Assembly (NCBI GenBank): GCA_031273145.1
Contig: JAISSL010000244.1
Location: 1 to 5,481 of the forward strand
DNA from: Zoogloeaceae bacterium
GTDB lineage: Bacteria; Pseudomonadota; Gammaproteobacteria; Burkholderiales; Rhodocyclaceae
Direction of reading: 5' to 3'
Length of the DNA: 5,481 nt
The position numbers were made by a program, and so were the translations under genes. Of this stretch, positions 5,006 to 5,481 are shown piece by piece (positions within the stretch are counted from its first letter, which is position 1; each line of letters starts with the position of its first letter). The notes below the pieces were generated by a model that made no database searches, was not told the origin of the DNA, and was given only the letters and a program-made list of their open reading frames with translations.

Positions 5006-5481
5006 ACCGCATTGCCTTTTTTCGGGAACGGGGCTGGACGGAAATTTCAGCGGCGGACTATGCCGCGTGCTGGCAGGCGCATGGCGGCAGCGTGGCAACC
5101 CACCCGGCCTTTGTCGAGCGGCTATCCGCCCTTGTGGAGATTCCGGTTCGCTATCTGGGTTGGTATGCGCCAGAGCTGGTCGCGGCCATTCCCACCTGGG
5201 GACGGCATCTGGCGCTCTCGCGCGCGGCCTTGAAAATATACGGCAAAAAAAGATGGTTCGATTTGGGGAACGCGGAGATTATTCTGCCCGCTGCGCCGCT
5301 CACTGAAAATGCGCCCAAAATCCCGCTGCGTCACGCGGCGCAGTATCTCTCTGCCCGGAATGCCCCGGTTTTTTCCGGCTTGCGGACGCAAGCGGAAACT
5401 CTGGCCCTGCTCAAGGCACCGGATGCCTTGTCCGCCAAATTTCGCTATAACCAGCGCCGCCTTGTCCGCCAGATTGAAACA
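4999..5481 (+). CDS. Mig-14-like protein, 3' end cut by the window
   Basis: The frame is open from ATG 4999 to the window end: 161 codons without a stop, about half of a family usually near 300 residues. From memory, the sequence resembles the Mig-14 family, known from Salmonella, where it supports resistance to antimicrobial peptides and survival in macrophages, and from Pseudomonas aeruginosa, where a copy lies near LPS-core genes. Family-like stretches are RGWTEIS (11-17), GGSVATHP (29-36), RYLGWY (51-56), PTWGRHLALS (65-74), FDLGNAEIILP (87-97) and KFRYNQRR (147-154). The biochemical activity is unsettled; the fold is thought to be acyltransferase (GNAT/FemAB)-like. There is no signal peptide or membrane segment in the visible part. 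The ATG overlaps the hldA stop by 7 nt and has no clear Shine-Dalgarno sequence, so translation is probably coupled. A generic GNAT-fold protein is the main alternative. Confidence 0.72.
   Translation, partial: MLNRIAFFRERGWTEISAADYAACWQAHGGSVATHPAFVERLSALVEIPVRYLGWYAPELVAAIPTWGRHLALSRAALKIYGKKRWFDLGNAEIILPAAPLTENAPKIPLRHAAQYLSARNAPVFSGLRTQAETLALLKAPDALSAKFRYNQRRLVRQIET

Noticed and set aside
81..5481. Search for tRNA, rRNA, CRISPR arrays, insertion sequences and attachment sites
   Set aside because: No cloverleaf-like sequence, regularly spaced repeats, transposase motifs or flanking terminal repeats were seen by eye.

Overview
The window looks like chromosomal DNA from a betaproteobacterium that I cannot place more precisely. 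The ribosomal protein S1 sequence reads like betaproteobacterial S1, including the ITAEVVRVD start of its first domain and the [12 protein letters not shown] tail. The gene order rpsA-ihfB-lapA-lapB is the standard proteobacterial one. The heptose kinase is a kinase-only HldA, not the fused HldE of enteric bacteria. Both window edges look like contig edges: bases 1-80 are almost pure G, and the last gene runs off the right end.

Layout. Bases 1-80 are a G-homopolymer tract, probably a sequencing or assembly artefact. Bases 81-445 hold no convincing gene; they carry a likely sigma70-type promoter (292-321), two IHF-like sites, inverted repeats and the untranslated leader of rpsA. Five complete genes and one partial gene follow on the plus strand: rpsA (446-2134), ihfB (2144-2449), lapA (2520-2870), lapB (2870-4039), hldA/rfaE1 (4046-5005) and the 5' half of a mig-14-like gene (4999 to the end). 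The genes are tightly packed: 9 nt between rpsA and ihfB, 70 nt with a terminator-like hairpin before lapA, a 1-nt overlap lapA/lapB, 6 nt before hldA, and a 7-nt overlap hldA/mig-14.

How the genes work together. The first pair, S1 and IHF-beta, serves translation and nucleoid architecture. The second block concerns the outer membrane: LapA and LapB control LPS synthesis by regulating LpxC turnover, HldA makes the activated-heptose precursor of the LPS inner core, and the Mig-14-like protein belongs to a family linked to antimicrobial-peptide resistance. The hairpin between ihfB and lapA marks the natural boundary between the blocks.

No mobile element, CRISPR array, tRNA or rRNA was seen. 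The points most worth a second look are the mig-14-like gene joined to the LapAB/heptose operon, the IHF-like sites upstream of a transcription unit that encodes an IHF subunit, and the Shine-Dalgarno-less, hairpin-rich rpsA leader. I did not find a clearly new multi-gene system; the window is mostly a housekeeping locus.
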